Assembly (NCBI GenBank): GCA_973895155.1
Contig: OZ316892.1
Coordinates: 18,166,001-18,230,000 of the forward strand
Source: Marsupella aquatica
Lineage: Eukaryota; Marchantiophyta
Direction: 5' to 3'
DNA: 64,000 nt
This document shows, piece by piece, positions 23,165 through 34,406 of this stretch; the first letter of the stretch is position 1, and each line of letters opens with the position of its first letter. The translations under genes were made by a program, and so were the position numbers. The notes beneath the pieces are model-generated. The model had not been told where the DNA came from, did no database searches, and was given only the letters and a program-made list of their open reading frames with translations.

Positions 23165-24318
23165 CGGAGACGGACTTTTGATTCCTGGAGAAGTCTGAGG
23201 AACTATGACGTTAAGAAAACCTCGTGAGGTGTAACTGTCAGTGCTTTGTCCGGGAGCGCGTGAAGTTCGAAAGAAAAAATTCAAAGAAATGACAGTTGAC
23301 CATACAACTCCCGAGAACTCTGTAGCTTCACTTGCCAGAGCACGTAGATGGACGAGAGGTGTGCAAGATGGCCACTAATAGAAGAGGTGCCGGTTCTGTT
23401 GACAATGAAAGGACAGTACAGCTGCACAAGAGGTGCTCATGTTCCCTGCAACGGATTGGTTAGCCAGCTTGCTAAGCATCAGAGCTGGTTGCATTCCAGA
23501 GCTACGGACGATAAGGGAGAGCTTGACAAAGGAAGCCAGGCAATTACGGTCACCATGGAGAGAAATGGGAAGCAGAAGCAACTGAAGGATCGAGCAGTCA
23601 ACCCGACTGCAGAATTGCATAAACAGTAATGCTGTGGTTTCTCCCTGTGAAGGCGTTCGTTGCAACAAGAATGTCATTGCAACCGTAATCAGTGGTCTCG
23701 AATTTAAACCAGTGGAGCAATAGAATCATGTACAAGCAAATAGGTATGTCCCCGAAATAGAGATTGTGCTGGTCGATTGATCTCCCGCAGATTGTGATCT
23801 GCTTCTGGAGTGATTTTCTATTGAAGGGCATGGGCAATAAAATTCACAAACCAATAAATCCTAATGACATGTACAAAAGACTCTCGAGACTTATCGGTAA
23901 AAGTAAGCCCAACACTAAGGAGTAATGGGCAACCAAGGGCTCGTGAGTAAGTAAACACCTGGGCACAATACACCAGACAGAAATCAGGTGTGACTCTGGA
24001 CTCTGGCCCTCTAAACAGGCACTCAACGGCAATGGAGGCTGGATGCCAGGAACAACCTCCAAATTACTAGAAGTAAAGCTTCACGTTTCCTGATCCCTGC
24101 ATATAAAAACAGGGAGTTCAGATACATACATATGTGTACATGTACTAGTACATCCTTAAGATGTCTCACTGAGCACCATAACCCCCACAAACTGGAACCA
24201 ACGAAAATGCAAAAATCGGAGTAGCTGACAGTGAGGAAGAAGTACATACCCATGGAGCCGAATAAATTGAATGCCAGGAGAAAATCATATAGGCGGGGAG
24301 ACAATAATGCAAGGCCAC
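23165..24318. other. Spacer and TAF8 3' flank
   Basis: No recognisable coding sequence. The right part should hold the 3' untranslated region of the minus-strand TAF8 gene. A frame at 23348-23629 has no domain. Confidence 0.45.
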
Positions 24319-25590
24319 CTAAGGCTGGGAAGCATCATCACCGCCATCCACATATGATTGAGCAAGAATTTGTTCAGCTCTTCTTTTCCTATCGTCCTTC
24401 TCCTCTTCTTTCCCCGGAACTGCCACTTTTCCTTTCTCAGCCAGAGTTGGGCGTTGGAGGGCTCCAATACTAATCTGGGCGGACAAAGCCTTGCTACGCG
24501 CCTTCTTACCCCAATCAAAACTCATGAGTACCGGACGTCGATCTTTGGCCTCTGGAATGGACTGGCCAGAGCTTCCAAACACGGTGTCCAAATTTTCCAA
24601 TCCATGCTTTGCGGCCTCGAGAACAGAGGGAAACGTTTCCAGAACCGAACGCAAAGCTGCCTTCGTTTCCAGCTCTCGGATTTGAAGCCCATTGTCGCCT
24701 GCTCCTTTCCCAGGAAAAGAAATCAAAGACACCTTCTTCTCCCCCGCGGGCAATGGGGAAGCAAGATATGGATTCTGCCAAGCTGTCACTCGCTTTCCCT
24801 TTCCTTTTCCCTGTTGGCCCTCTGACTCCAGCTTAGAGAGTAGAACGGCTTGTTCGCTAGTCGGGGGCCACTGCTTCCGAGAGGGGTGAGACGGTGACGA
24901 CGGCGCCCCAGGAGCCCCCTGGCTGGACGAAGCTCCTCCGGCAGTTGAAGATGGAGGCTCACTTTGAGCTGAGGGCTGGTCAGTTCCCTTTTCAGCCGCC
25001 CTGCCAGAGGAAAGACGAAGGTGGAGAGAAACAAAAGACCTTTCCGCCTTCCGTCGCTGTCTCACAATTTCGAGCTTGTCTATCCTGGGATCACTCTTCC
25101 TCTCGTCCCACACGGGAGTGGACTTGTACGTGTGCGGGTCAGGAAAGGCCGGGAGCCAAGCGGGGATGTGCGGGTGAGGGGGCACCTCTCCCAGTTGAGC
25201 AAAGCTCGGGGGGGCGACGCGCTTCTTCGTTATCGGAAAATGTGGCAGCGGCCTCGAGAACGGGATTTCCTCGCTGTACTCCACATACCGCATGACATCC
25301 TGCAGAGCCTTCGAGTTGGCGAGTGTGCGGGAAGTGTCTGTTGCCGATGAAGGACCTGTGCCAACGTCCTCCATGGCCATGATCACATCGAGTGCGTTAC
25401 ATTCTGTACGCCCGGCAAGATTGGCGTAGAAGTGGGCCGCTTTAGCCAGATCGCTGAGATAACGCAGTGCGATGTCAGCCAAGGCTTCCGCAGCCGAGCG
25501 CTGAAAGGCGTGGAAGCCGATTCCTTCGCACAATTGCGCCACTCCAATTTGAGCCACTGCCCGGCCGAACTCGTCGCCGGATCCTGTCAT
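24319..25590 (-). CDS. TAF8: Transcription initiation factor TFIID subunit 8 (TAF8)
   Basis: A single uninterrupted frame of 423 residues. Residues about 8-75 form a histone-fold (bromodomain-associated) domain: AVAQIGVAQLCEGIGFHAFQ, ALADIALRYLSDLAKAAHFY, CNALDVIMAMEDVG. Residues about 140-195 hold the TAF8 C-terminal signature, with HIPAWLPAFPDPHTYKSTPV followed by a basic helix (VRQRRKAERSFVSLHLRL). A Ser/Pro/Ala-rich linker and a lysine-rich tail follow. TAF8 pairs with TAF10 through the histone fold and helps assemble TFIID at promoters; this role is known from the family. The absence of introns is notable beside the intron-rich neighbours. The start Met at 25590 precedes the histone fold by few residues, as in relatives. 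A duplicated copy of the start region lies just upstream. Confidence 0.9.
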   Translation of the reverse strand: MTGSGDEFGRAVAQIGVAQLCEGIGFHAFQRSAAEALADIALRYLSDLAKAAHFYANLAGRTECNALDVIMAMEDVGTGPSSATDTSRTLANSKALQDVMRYVEYSEEIPFSRPLPHFPITKKRVAPPSFAQLGEVPPHPHIPAWLPAFPDPHTYKSTPVWDERKSDPRIDKLEIVRQRRKAERSFVSLHLRLSSGRAAEKGTDQPSAQSEPPSSTAGGASSSQGAPGAPSSPSHPSRKQWPPTSEQAVLLSKLESEGQQGKGKGKRVTAWQNPYLASPLPAGEKKVSLISFPGKGAGDNGLQIRELETKAALRSVLETFPSVLEAAKHGLENLDTVFGSSGQSIPEAKDRRPVLMSFDWGKKARSKALSAQISIGALQRPTLAEKGKVAVPGKEEEKDDRKRRAEQILAQSYVDGGDDASQP

Positions 25591-25885
25591 TGATTCCTTG
25601 TTACTTCATCCCTGCCGCACTTGGCTTACTACATAACAAGAATACTCAGTACCGTAGTAGTCCACCACCGACTCTTCTCCCCGTTCCAACCCCTAAATCT
25701 ACCGAAAAAACCCTCCAGTAATAATTCCCTGCCTAAATCGTCGCCGATCCTGTCATTGCTCCCTTCTTAGTTCATCCCTCCAACTGTGCAACACTTGCCT
25801 TGTTACATAACAAAGCTACTACTCAGTACTCGACCACCGCCTCACTTCCCAGTTCCAACCCCTAAATCCTTCCGGAAAACCCGTG
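25571..25885 (-). repeat. Tandem duplication of the TAF8 start-codon region, 167-bp period
   Basis: The copy at 25571-25704 includes the TAF8 ATG, and the copy at 25738-25885 lies upstream of it. Shared words include CCTGTCATTG, GTTCCAACCCCTAAATC and ACTCAGTAC (as read on plus). The upstream copy also keeps an ATG in the same local context. Confidence 0.85.
25733..25756 (-). promoter_or_regulatory. Potential 7-codon upstream ORF of TAF8
   Basis: The duplicated start region carries an ATG at 25756 that codes MTGSATI and then TAG. It repeats the first four TAF8 residues (MTGS). If transcription begins upstream of 25756 this would be a short upstream ORF ending 142 bases before the TAF8 start. 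Whether it is transcribed is unknown. Confidence 0.5.
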
Positions 25886-27330
25886 CGTCTTCTCACACGA
25901 GCTCAAAAACGCTTCGTTACATCATCAGTGACCTGTGAACAGAAATTTCCCACGTTCGACAACGCTCCGTTTTCTGTATTCCGGCCTAGATTACTCTGTG
26001 CACACAACGCTCCATTATCATCATGTTGCTCACATTGGCCAAAAAATTGTTCCCCACCTACAACGCTCCGATCACTTGTTGCCGTCGACTGATAGTTCTG
26101 CATGTTCAACAACCATGACCCCTGTTTGTTTGCTTGCTTTGTGTGACAGTCGTGCGTTCTCCGTGCTTGCCGCTTGGTGCATAGAAAGTGTACAGCAGTA
26201 ATCGGTTGTACCTCCAGCTTGCGATGTTAGCGTTCAACAACGTACGAGCAAAATACTCTCCTTTGGGCAAAGCTTTCCCTTACCTGACTACCGTCTTCCC
26301 TAACAACACACCATGGCCCTCTATTTGGAATAGTGCGCCGGGGCGCTCTATTTGTCCTGGGCATTGTATTTGAGTTGGCCTTGTGTTCGAATATTGGTGT
26401 CATATGACTCATGAATTTTTTATTGTTTGTTTTCAATGTACAACAATTTAGTGTCAAAACTCAAACACAAAGTTTAACTCGAACACAAAGCCAACATATG
26501 AACACAACGCCCAAACATTGTGTTAAAAAGACTTGTGTTTGAGTTCAAATGTGTTTTTTGTGACAGGACCAAAATTTCCCATTTTCAAACACATGCGTTT
26601 TTCCCATGGCGTTGTGTTATGGGGGAAGACAGTAGGCTCTTGATGCCTCTTAGACAAATTAATTTTTGGGGGCCACAACAACCCCTCTTTGGTTACCCTG
26701 CAATGGCACTGTAGGGTGAGAGGAGCTTGTGTTTGTCACAGATTGGAACATATGGGGCATCCACTTCCAAGGCTAAAAGAAGATAAAAGGCCTTTCTCCT
26801 TCCTGGTAGGAGAGGAAGCTTGGACAATGGACACAACAAAATGTTTTAGTTTACTTACAAATCACATCTTATACTTTTGTTCCAAAGATAACATGTAAAC
26901 ATGCATTTGACCGGTCATAGGTAACAGTGGATTCCTCAGGTGTTCAGTATGCAACAGCCTTCTTTCTCATTCAATTGAAAGAGTTGTGTTCCCTTGGTTA
27001 CCACCTATACCAGACCTGTTCCCAAACCTTGGTGGTGACAATAGGCTAAACAAAAAGTTTTGACAATATGGTGTGCAATATGGTTTCCAATCACTTCCAG
27101 TGAACTAAAGTGCAGCCGATAACCTCTTATACTTGTATATCATGGCATCATGAGGCTAAAGGAGTATCATGACACTCTAAAGTTTCTGTGTCCATTTCAG
27201 TAACATTGTCGAACTTTTGTCTCCATTTTAGGTTGCACTCCTTCTGGTATAGTCCTCTGTTGAGTGATAACTATGTTGGTGAGTTTTCTCCTATTAATCA
27301 GAGCCGCCTATTTCTTTGCATTTTATTCAA
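25886..27330. other. Spacer with weak repeats, no gene seen
   Basis: Contains three loose copies of ACAACGCTCC (25960-26070). It also has TGTGTTCGAATATTGGTGT sequence at about 26384, which is related to sequence near 57000. No recognisable protein. Confidence 0.45.
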
Positions 27331-27339
27331 AAATAGTCG

Positions 27340-28240
27340 GATTATAGAACAACTAGTTGTTCTAGCCCAATGTCTATGTGTTCAACAAAAGATGTTGAGG
27401 TGAGAAAAGATGTCAAGATGATGAAAAGTTGTCAAGATGATGAAAAGATGTTGATGAGAGAAAAAGATGTCGAGGTGAAAAACAGATGTAAATACGAGGA
27501 AAGATGTGAGGAGAGAAAAATGTGAGGGTGAGAGAAAGATGTTGTGGTGTGACAAAGATGTCATTTTGAAAATGAATGGTGAGATGAGAAAAAGTTAAGA
27601 CAACAAGGTGAAAAAAAGACATTGTGGGTGGGAATGATGTCATGGTGTGATAAAGATGTCAAGGTGAGAAAAAGAAGGCAAGATAAGAAAATCATATGGG
27701 TGTGAAAATCTCATCATTTTGGCACAATAAGTTTATAAATATTGATGCACATTTTCTAGATGTTTGAAGGCATAACAATGCTAAAAATTCTCTTTTTCTC
27801 CCTTTCTCCACTTTCCCCACATTCTAGTATGCCTTCATGTTCTAACTTTTTCTCTTTTCTTTGGTTTTTCCTTTATCTCCTCCCTCCCTCTTTTCTTCCT
27901 GCCAGCCAGTTTCTCTCTACCCTCCCCATCATCTGGATCGCATCAAAGTTTAATGGGAGCATAATACTTGGTAGTACATTCTAGTACAATTCATATTCAT
28001 GATAAAATCAGGTACATTTGTCCTATGTGCATGTACTTTGGGTAGGTGTACCTTGAACCTCCTAGGATGCCAATTGGTTTGAGAGAGACAAGACGATGAT
28101 ATATTTTATTTGCATATGATGGTGGGAAAAAATCATCAGTCCAATGGACAATCAAGATTAGATCTCGCCTTTTTTAATTTTTGTAACTGGATGAAGGACT
28201 AAATTAGGCGTGATTCAGTATTATAGTTGTAGATGGGCAG
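27340..28240. repeat. Dispersed repeat with internal minisatellite, copy B
   Basis: It starts with TAGCCCAATGYCTMTG (shared with copy A near 3416). Then come about 18-bp units built on AAGATGTCGAGGTGAAAAA (27400-27690), a C/T-rich block (27790-27930) and a tail with GATTCAGTATTATAGTTGTA (about 28210). The block order matches copy A at 3284-4200. Its minisatellite is longer, about 300 bp against about 110 bp. Confidence 0.65.
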
Positions 28241-29170
28241 CCAGGTCCAACACCAACAAGAGCTTTGCCCATATGAAGACTTAATCAATCTTCCTGTCCC
28301 TCCTCCTCCTTTGTGCTACATCCTTCACCCTCCCTAACGCTATATTTTGCACCATCTCGACGCCATTGCATATTTCTGAATGTGGTGGTATGATTTTCTA
28401 CTACCTACCCTGAGATACAGGACCAGGTTGTGCAATCCCATCACTATTGCATTCACTTTGTTCAGTCAAACCTTCACCAAGATCAAATGTTTTTAGGTTT
28501 GTCCATAGTTGAGATTTGTTGATAAGGATAGAACATTTAATACAATGTACCACCTGTCATGAAGCAAAGTTGTCTCAATTTGCAGTTGGGGTTACCTCTT
28601 GCAATCAGTAAAATAGAAGCTGCTATATGGTGAACGCCATCTAGCCTGTCTTGTCTTATTAGAAGAAGAAGTTCTGAATTTTCTAGTCTATCATTTCACT
28701 TTGCATTGGTTTGAATTTAACAATTTTTCTAACTGCTTTAATTATTTTAAATCCATGATTTTCATTTGATATGTTAGGTTTTACTATGATAGCTTATCAT
28801 GTGTTTGATGAGATTTTTATTCTATTATTCCTTTGCTATTGCATGACAAGGCTAGAGTACAAAGTAACATACTTCTCTATCAACCACAAAATATTATACC
28901 CCTATGGTACATTGACTTATAAATTATGTAATTGTCTTTCACCAGAAAAGTACGGTAGTTTATTTTAAGGTGTGCATTTTTATTCCATTGATTTTTTTTG
29001 AATCACTCTTTTAAATCATCGGTTCTTACCGTGGCATTTTTACGAATCTTACTGACTACAACTAAGCAACTGCACAAAGGGAATTGGGTCTTACGCGTAA
29101 CATATAACTGCGGGGGAACGTGTGATCAGGAAATCGCTGCGTCAACGTGAGTGACAATCACTATCGTCCT
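28241..29170. other. Spacer, no gene seen
   Basis: AT-rich sequence with no recognised coding region. The right end approaches the DnaJ gene promoter. Confidence 0.45.
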
Positions 29171-29351
29171 ACATTCTAATGTGCGAGTGTCTTTACACTT
29201 CCACTGTAGGAGGAGTCGAGTGGTCGAGTTTTCTCAGTACTCAAGAGTATGTTTCCATATCTCACGCTTGGAGAACAGAGATCCCTCGATTTCTCGAAGC
29301 AACAGAGAAGAGAGGACGGGCAGAGAGTAGACGAAAAGAGCAGAGCAAAGC

Positions 29352-30510
29352 ATGACAGACTACTATAAGATATTGGGAATCGCCAGAAACGCATCGGCGT
29401 CGGAGGTGAAGTCGGCTTTTCGCAAGCTTGCATTCAAACATCATCCAGACAGACACGCCAATTCGTCGGAGCACCACCAGGAGGCATCGAACCGGCGATT
29501 CAAAGAATTGGTGGAGGCATACGAGGTTTTGGGCGACGAGAAGAAGCGGAACCTGTACAACAAAGTGGGGCGGGCGGGGCCGGGGTTCGCGTATGGCAGC
29601 GGGGGGACGCAGGATGCTTACAGGAATGCTGCCAGGGGAGGATATGCCCAGGGCTCTTACCAGGGTCGTGGCTTCAATCCCGCCAGCAGCGGGAGAAGGA
29701 CGGCGTCGCCGTTTAATTTTCGGTGGAAGTTTTCCTTTGGATTTGGCCGAGCTGACTACATTTTTCACGGCCTAATTTTCACGTGGGCTCTTTCTCTCTG
29801 TGGACTCTAAAGTAAATTCTTGCTGCCCTAGATCCGTGTTTCTTTCGACGTTTGTATTGCTCCTGGCCACACTCAAATTTGACGCAGCGAGAGGAAATAC
29901 TGACCATCGAGCAATTGTCATCATCAGGATAGCTATTATCGGGCTCACAGCTGGTGGCCCGGCTGCTGACGCTCTTTGGAAGATGCGAAATAGCGGAGTG
30001 AGTACCCCCAAACTCGTATCTGACCCTGCTTTTTTTGGATTGAATTCCTTTTCCAGACTATTCTCGAGTCGGCAGTTGAAAAGGAGTGAAGGAAATCTAG
30101 GCTGCCATGACCGAGGATATGTGTAGGATACAGTTGCTTCAGAGTTCAGAAATGTCCTTAGAGATCTAGTGAACCTGGGCTTTCCCTCTGGTCTACAGAA
30201 TCAGAATTGAACGTCAAGGCAAGAAAACGCATTGTTTTGGCACATCTACGATCTTTTCTGATGGCTATCACGCCTTTCCATGGTAGAGACCTGTCTGTGC
30301 AGCTGATATCGGAAAAGTTGTTGACTGCAATGTGATTCGGGGAATATCTAAGTGACTGCAGCAGTTGTTATGTGCGGATCTTCCATTTTGCAGAAGTCGT
30401 TTGAGGACACAATTGAGGCAGTGGAACGGAAGAAACAAGAACAGATTACGAGAGATGGACCAGAGAGCAGTCCGACGCCTAAGGAGGATCAACTCTCAGG
30501 CAAGGCATGA
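29352..30510 (+). CDS. DnaJ72-like J-domain protein with a membrane segment
   Basis: Exons 29352-29782, 29928-29997 and 30394-30510 join in phase to give 205 residues. Residues 3-70 are a J domain with the HPD motif at about residues 31-33 (KLAFKHHPDRH) and VEAYEVLGDEKKRNLYNK, so it should stimulate an Hsp70 partner. A Gly/Tyr/Arg-rich linker follows. A hydrophobic stretch spans the first splice (YIFHGLIF joined to TIAIIGLTAGG). Then comes the plant-specific signature LWKMRNSG, continued as KSFEDTIEAVERKK in exon 3. That signature and order match Arabidopsis chaperone protein DnaJ 72 (184 residues). The hydrophobic stretch suggests membrane anchoring; the compartment is not clear from sequence. 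Confidence 0.85.
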
Positions 30511-33280
30511 ATGTTCTTTTTCCCGGGTGCAGAGGGTATCAAAATCATATCTTCGATGGACTTGCGTGAGGAAATTGATGTTCTCTTCCTGACAAGTCGA
30601 AGGTTATAATCGATCTGGAGCATCCGCAGACTGAACGGACATTTCATGAATCCTAAATGGATAACCTGAAAGCACTCTTACTGCCGTGTTGTGATCTCAC
30701 ACTTTTGAAGTACGTATAGAGTAAAGCCTGCAATGCGGGTACATTTTTTGACGTCCACTCAGACATTGGACTCACTTATCCTGGCGAAAGTGCAAAAATG
30801 ACAGCATCACACATTGCCCAGTGGGGCTTATTATTTAAGTGAAGATTACGTTGTAGAGTGAAGGATAGGTACCTAATCAAGGCTCAGGCTTGAGATGGTT
30901 GCAAAACAAGATTGTTCGCAGAGTACTTCTTCTTCAATTTACTGCTCGAAGGCTCATAAACAAGATTGTTCACTCAGCAAGTTCCTGGAGAAGAGTCAAT
31001 TCTTGGTATGGTTGTGTGCCAACATGTAACACTACCAAGCTAGTGAGGGCTTTGGAGAAACAAGACTTTCTGACCACAGCAGGGTCAAATATCAGGTGGG
31101 TGACCAAGGGAAGCAATGAGTGCCGTGGTTGGGTGACCCAAGGAAACCATGGGTCGCTATGGTTAGGTGACCCAGAGAATACAGAAGGTGTCATGGTTAT
31201 TGTTATAATCTACTATTTGAAGAGACTAATACAGCATGTCATATCGAGCACAATGTTTTGATGTGAGATTCACAAGGGGTTACAAGATTAGGTATCCTAT
31301 AGAGCACACGTGAGAAGGCATAATGTTTGGATGTGAGGGTCACTCCATAACAAGCATCAAAATGAAACGATGTGTTTTTTTTCACTACATTACAGGGTCT
31401 AATACATAGGACTGTCATATGTTAAAGAGACGGATTTGTAATTTTAATTATGTGAATTATTATGTGGTCCCCTACTCTTTTAAAGTAGAGGACTTTTAAG
31501 GGCACCGCAACTCTTACAGGCACTGAAATAACGGACATTCTTCAAGGGGAGTTTGCTCAGATTGCCAAAACCTTTGGGATACACAACCAGAAGAGCAAGT
31601 GTAACAATTTTGAATGCAAGAATCAACACTTTCCTTGAAGTGGAATGGGATGATGTGTGTCCATGCCTGCAGCTCCTCGAGTCACTGATGTTTCCAAGAT
31701 GATGTCCAAAGCAATAGAGTTGGTTATATCTGATTCAGCAAGACCCAGTTGCCCAAATCGACTCTAGATTGTATTTTGGAGTTCCAAGCTACCTGAAAAT
31801 AATTACTTTCCAGGAGTGAGCCAGTTTTTCTCTAATCCAACATTGAACATTAGTAATCCAGTTAGTATTGATGTGAGGGTCACTTGAGATTAACACACCC
31901 AGCTACACTAAATACAATATTAGTGTGGGTTACTAACTAGCACGGATCTTCAATTAGTATGATTTGGCTTTGGAGTTGAAAACAAAACTCTCAATACATT
32001 ATTTGATGTATGTGTTTCTATATCAGACCTGACAAAGTCAATTGAAAAAGGGAACCCCCTCTGTCAATGTGGATACTCTTGGTCCCTTCACAATCTAATA
32101 AATAAAGTGCAATAAAAAAAATTTCCCCAGGCAAGTTACATTCAAGGAATGAGTGATCAGGCAGGAGTGATCAGTCTAGTGTCGAGTGAAATCAAACGTG
32201 TATTAGATTTCTTACAAGCATTAATCACAATTCATGCTATTTGTGATTCTATCTTTGGTTTGTAATTTTCAGGTATTTGTGGAGAAGAACACACAGTCAA
32301 GTTTTGCATTGGCTCATTATGGAATTCTTCCTCTGCTTTTACGAACTTAAAGCCGGGATAGACACAAATGTTTGTAGGGACAACCTGGATGGGCACTGCC
32401 TGTTGACATTGTAACACCAATCCCTAATGACACCCAAAATGGATTACAGGCGTATTATGAACGGAAGCTAACCGAGATTTAGACATTACGTTAAGTATGT
32501 TTAACCTCCTCTGTTGCTCCTGCCTCGACACACTACGGGGAGAAACAACCAAAAACTTCTTGCTCCCAGTCAGCTCCTTACAGGTCACCATTGGAGCACA
32601 AGTGAAAAGTGTGTTATACAAACACAATCTTAGGTTTATTGTGTGTCCATCCAGGTTATGTTTGTCCATCGGGGCTTTTTCTCAAACTGTTGTGTCTATC
32701 CCGACTTTAAGTTTCTGCTTTTACTAAAATTAGTAAAGGTGAAATCTCTAAGGCCTTAACTGTACTAACTTCATGCTACCAGAGCATTATAGACCTTAAT
32801 AACTCCTCAAAAAAACAAGCTACAGTAGCCCCCTTTTTTTCAGGGCACTATGGCCCACAGTGCCCTGTAATCACAACTTCTTTACATTCATAAGAACACG
32901 GTCCATGATCTAATTAAATTTGCCAAATAAGTATAATGGATTGAGAGGAGCAAATGTACCATTGCATTGAAGTTCATTAGGTTGGATTGTAGCACAAGTT
33001 CTACACATCTTAGAGAATGTAACTGTTTGATTTTTTTTCCAACACAACGTGCATGGTTCAGTTTGTTTTGTAAAACGCCCCACAAAAAGGATCAGATTTG
33101 CCTTGTTGACCTGGGTGACATTCTACTCAAATCTAGGAGAATATAGTGGTCGATATTTATGTGCCAGAATCTGATGTCAATAACTACCTCTCAGGGCAAG
33201 GGACCTCCCTCCCAAATAATAACAAAATAATTAAAACAGAAAAAGGCTGGTCGGCAGTAGTTGCTACCGTAGGTTAGGTT
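30511..33280. other. Long spacer, no gene seen
   Basis: No supported coding sequence in about 2.8 kb. A cluster of related GGTGACC words lies at 31095-31175, including TTGGGTGACCCAA. Short frames on both strands lack domains. Confidence 0.45.
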
Positions 33281-33284
33281 AGGT

Positions 33285-33475
33285 TCAAGAAAAGACTTGA
33301 GTGTACATCTCCTGGACTTAATTAACAGTCCAGCAAGATGCATAAAGATTTGACAAGACCCCTGTGAGTGTCTATTTTGCTCAGGTCTTCATGGCATCTT
33401 ATTCACAAGGGTCTGGTTAAGGGTCTGGTTAAGTCCACGAGATGCCAGAGGGGTCTTGTTAAGTATTTTCTTGGG
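33285..33475. mobile_element. Small foldback/MITE-like element
   Basis: The left arm (TTCAAGAAAAGACTT, then CATCTCCTGGACTTAA) pairs imperfectly with the right arm (TTAAGTCCACGAGATG, then AAGTATTTTCTTGG). An inner pair GACAAGACCCCT (about 33353) and AGGGGTCTTGT (about 33449) adds to the fold. GGTTAGGTTAGGTT flanks both ends as a direct repeat. There is no coding capacity. The exact ends and target duplication are uncertain. Confidence 0.55.
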
Positions 33476-33489
33476 TTAGGTTAGGTTTC

Positions 33490-34406
33490 GTGTGGGTTTG
33501 GTTTGGATGCGACGGAAAACCGTCTCTCAGCCCTTTGGGCACTTTTCAGTTTTCTCGTCCTCGCGCCCTATCTCGCGCCCAAACGACAGACAGGGAGGAA
33601 ACGAACGTGTTTCGATTTTGGCTCTTTCGCGTCTCCCTCCCTCCCGTCCCTCCCTCGCCGCTCTTCCGATTCGGTCGCTTTCTCTCCTCGTTGCTCGCTG
33701 ATGCTGTGGCTTTCTGAGACACCAAACTTTTATTAGTTCTAAACTTTTACGGACAAGCTAACGGACAGTGAGAGCGAGCGAGGATTGCGCGGGATTGACG
33801 AGTTTTGATTGGGGCCCTTTTGGACAATTTTGCCGCTTGCCCAGTGTTGTCTTCTCAACGAGACGAAAAAGAAAGAGAGAGTGGGGAGAGTGCGCGGCAT
33901 CGTGTAGTTTTGATTGGGCCTTTCAGACAAGACGACGTTGCGCAAGCGCCGTGTCTTGTGTTTTCGACGAGAAGCGAAGGAAGAGACAAGAACTAACAAA
34001 CTGGTGGCAGTCCTTTTCTCTCCTCCTTGCTTTCTGAGGGAAGACCCCGTACTACATGTGAGGGTTGAGTCCCGTGTAGAGACACAGAAAGGAGTGCGGG
34101 GGATTTGAGTTTTTGGGACTATTTTTGCGGCCTGTCTTGTCTTTTCAACGAAAAGCAAAGAGAGAAAAAGGAAGTAACCAACTGGTGGGGAACAGGAGGA
34201 GCAGTGGGTACGACGCCTTCCTCGGGGCCGAGGGAAGGGTATCGAGAGGCTGGCACGGATAGGGTCGGCCGACGATCTCTGCCGATCTGAAGTCTTGGTG
34301 GTCTACGATTCGGAGCAGCGCGTACGCGACATTTTCAGTTCCTAAGCGGCATTGATTGACGCGGGGGTCTCGAGTCTCGAGTCGACAAGAGGCGAGACTG
34401 TGGAAA
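33490..34406 (+). promoter_or_regulatory. Upstream/leader region of the zinc-finger gene with repeats
   Basis: Three degenerate units start near 33803, 33907 and 34108. They share GTTTTGATTGGG, TTTTCAACGARAAGC and AACTGGTGG words. Open frames on both strands here follow the repeats and lack domains. The sequence is less AT-rich than the spacer to its left and probably contains the promoter and 5' untranslated region. Confidence 0.45.
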
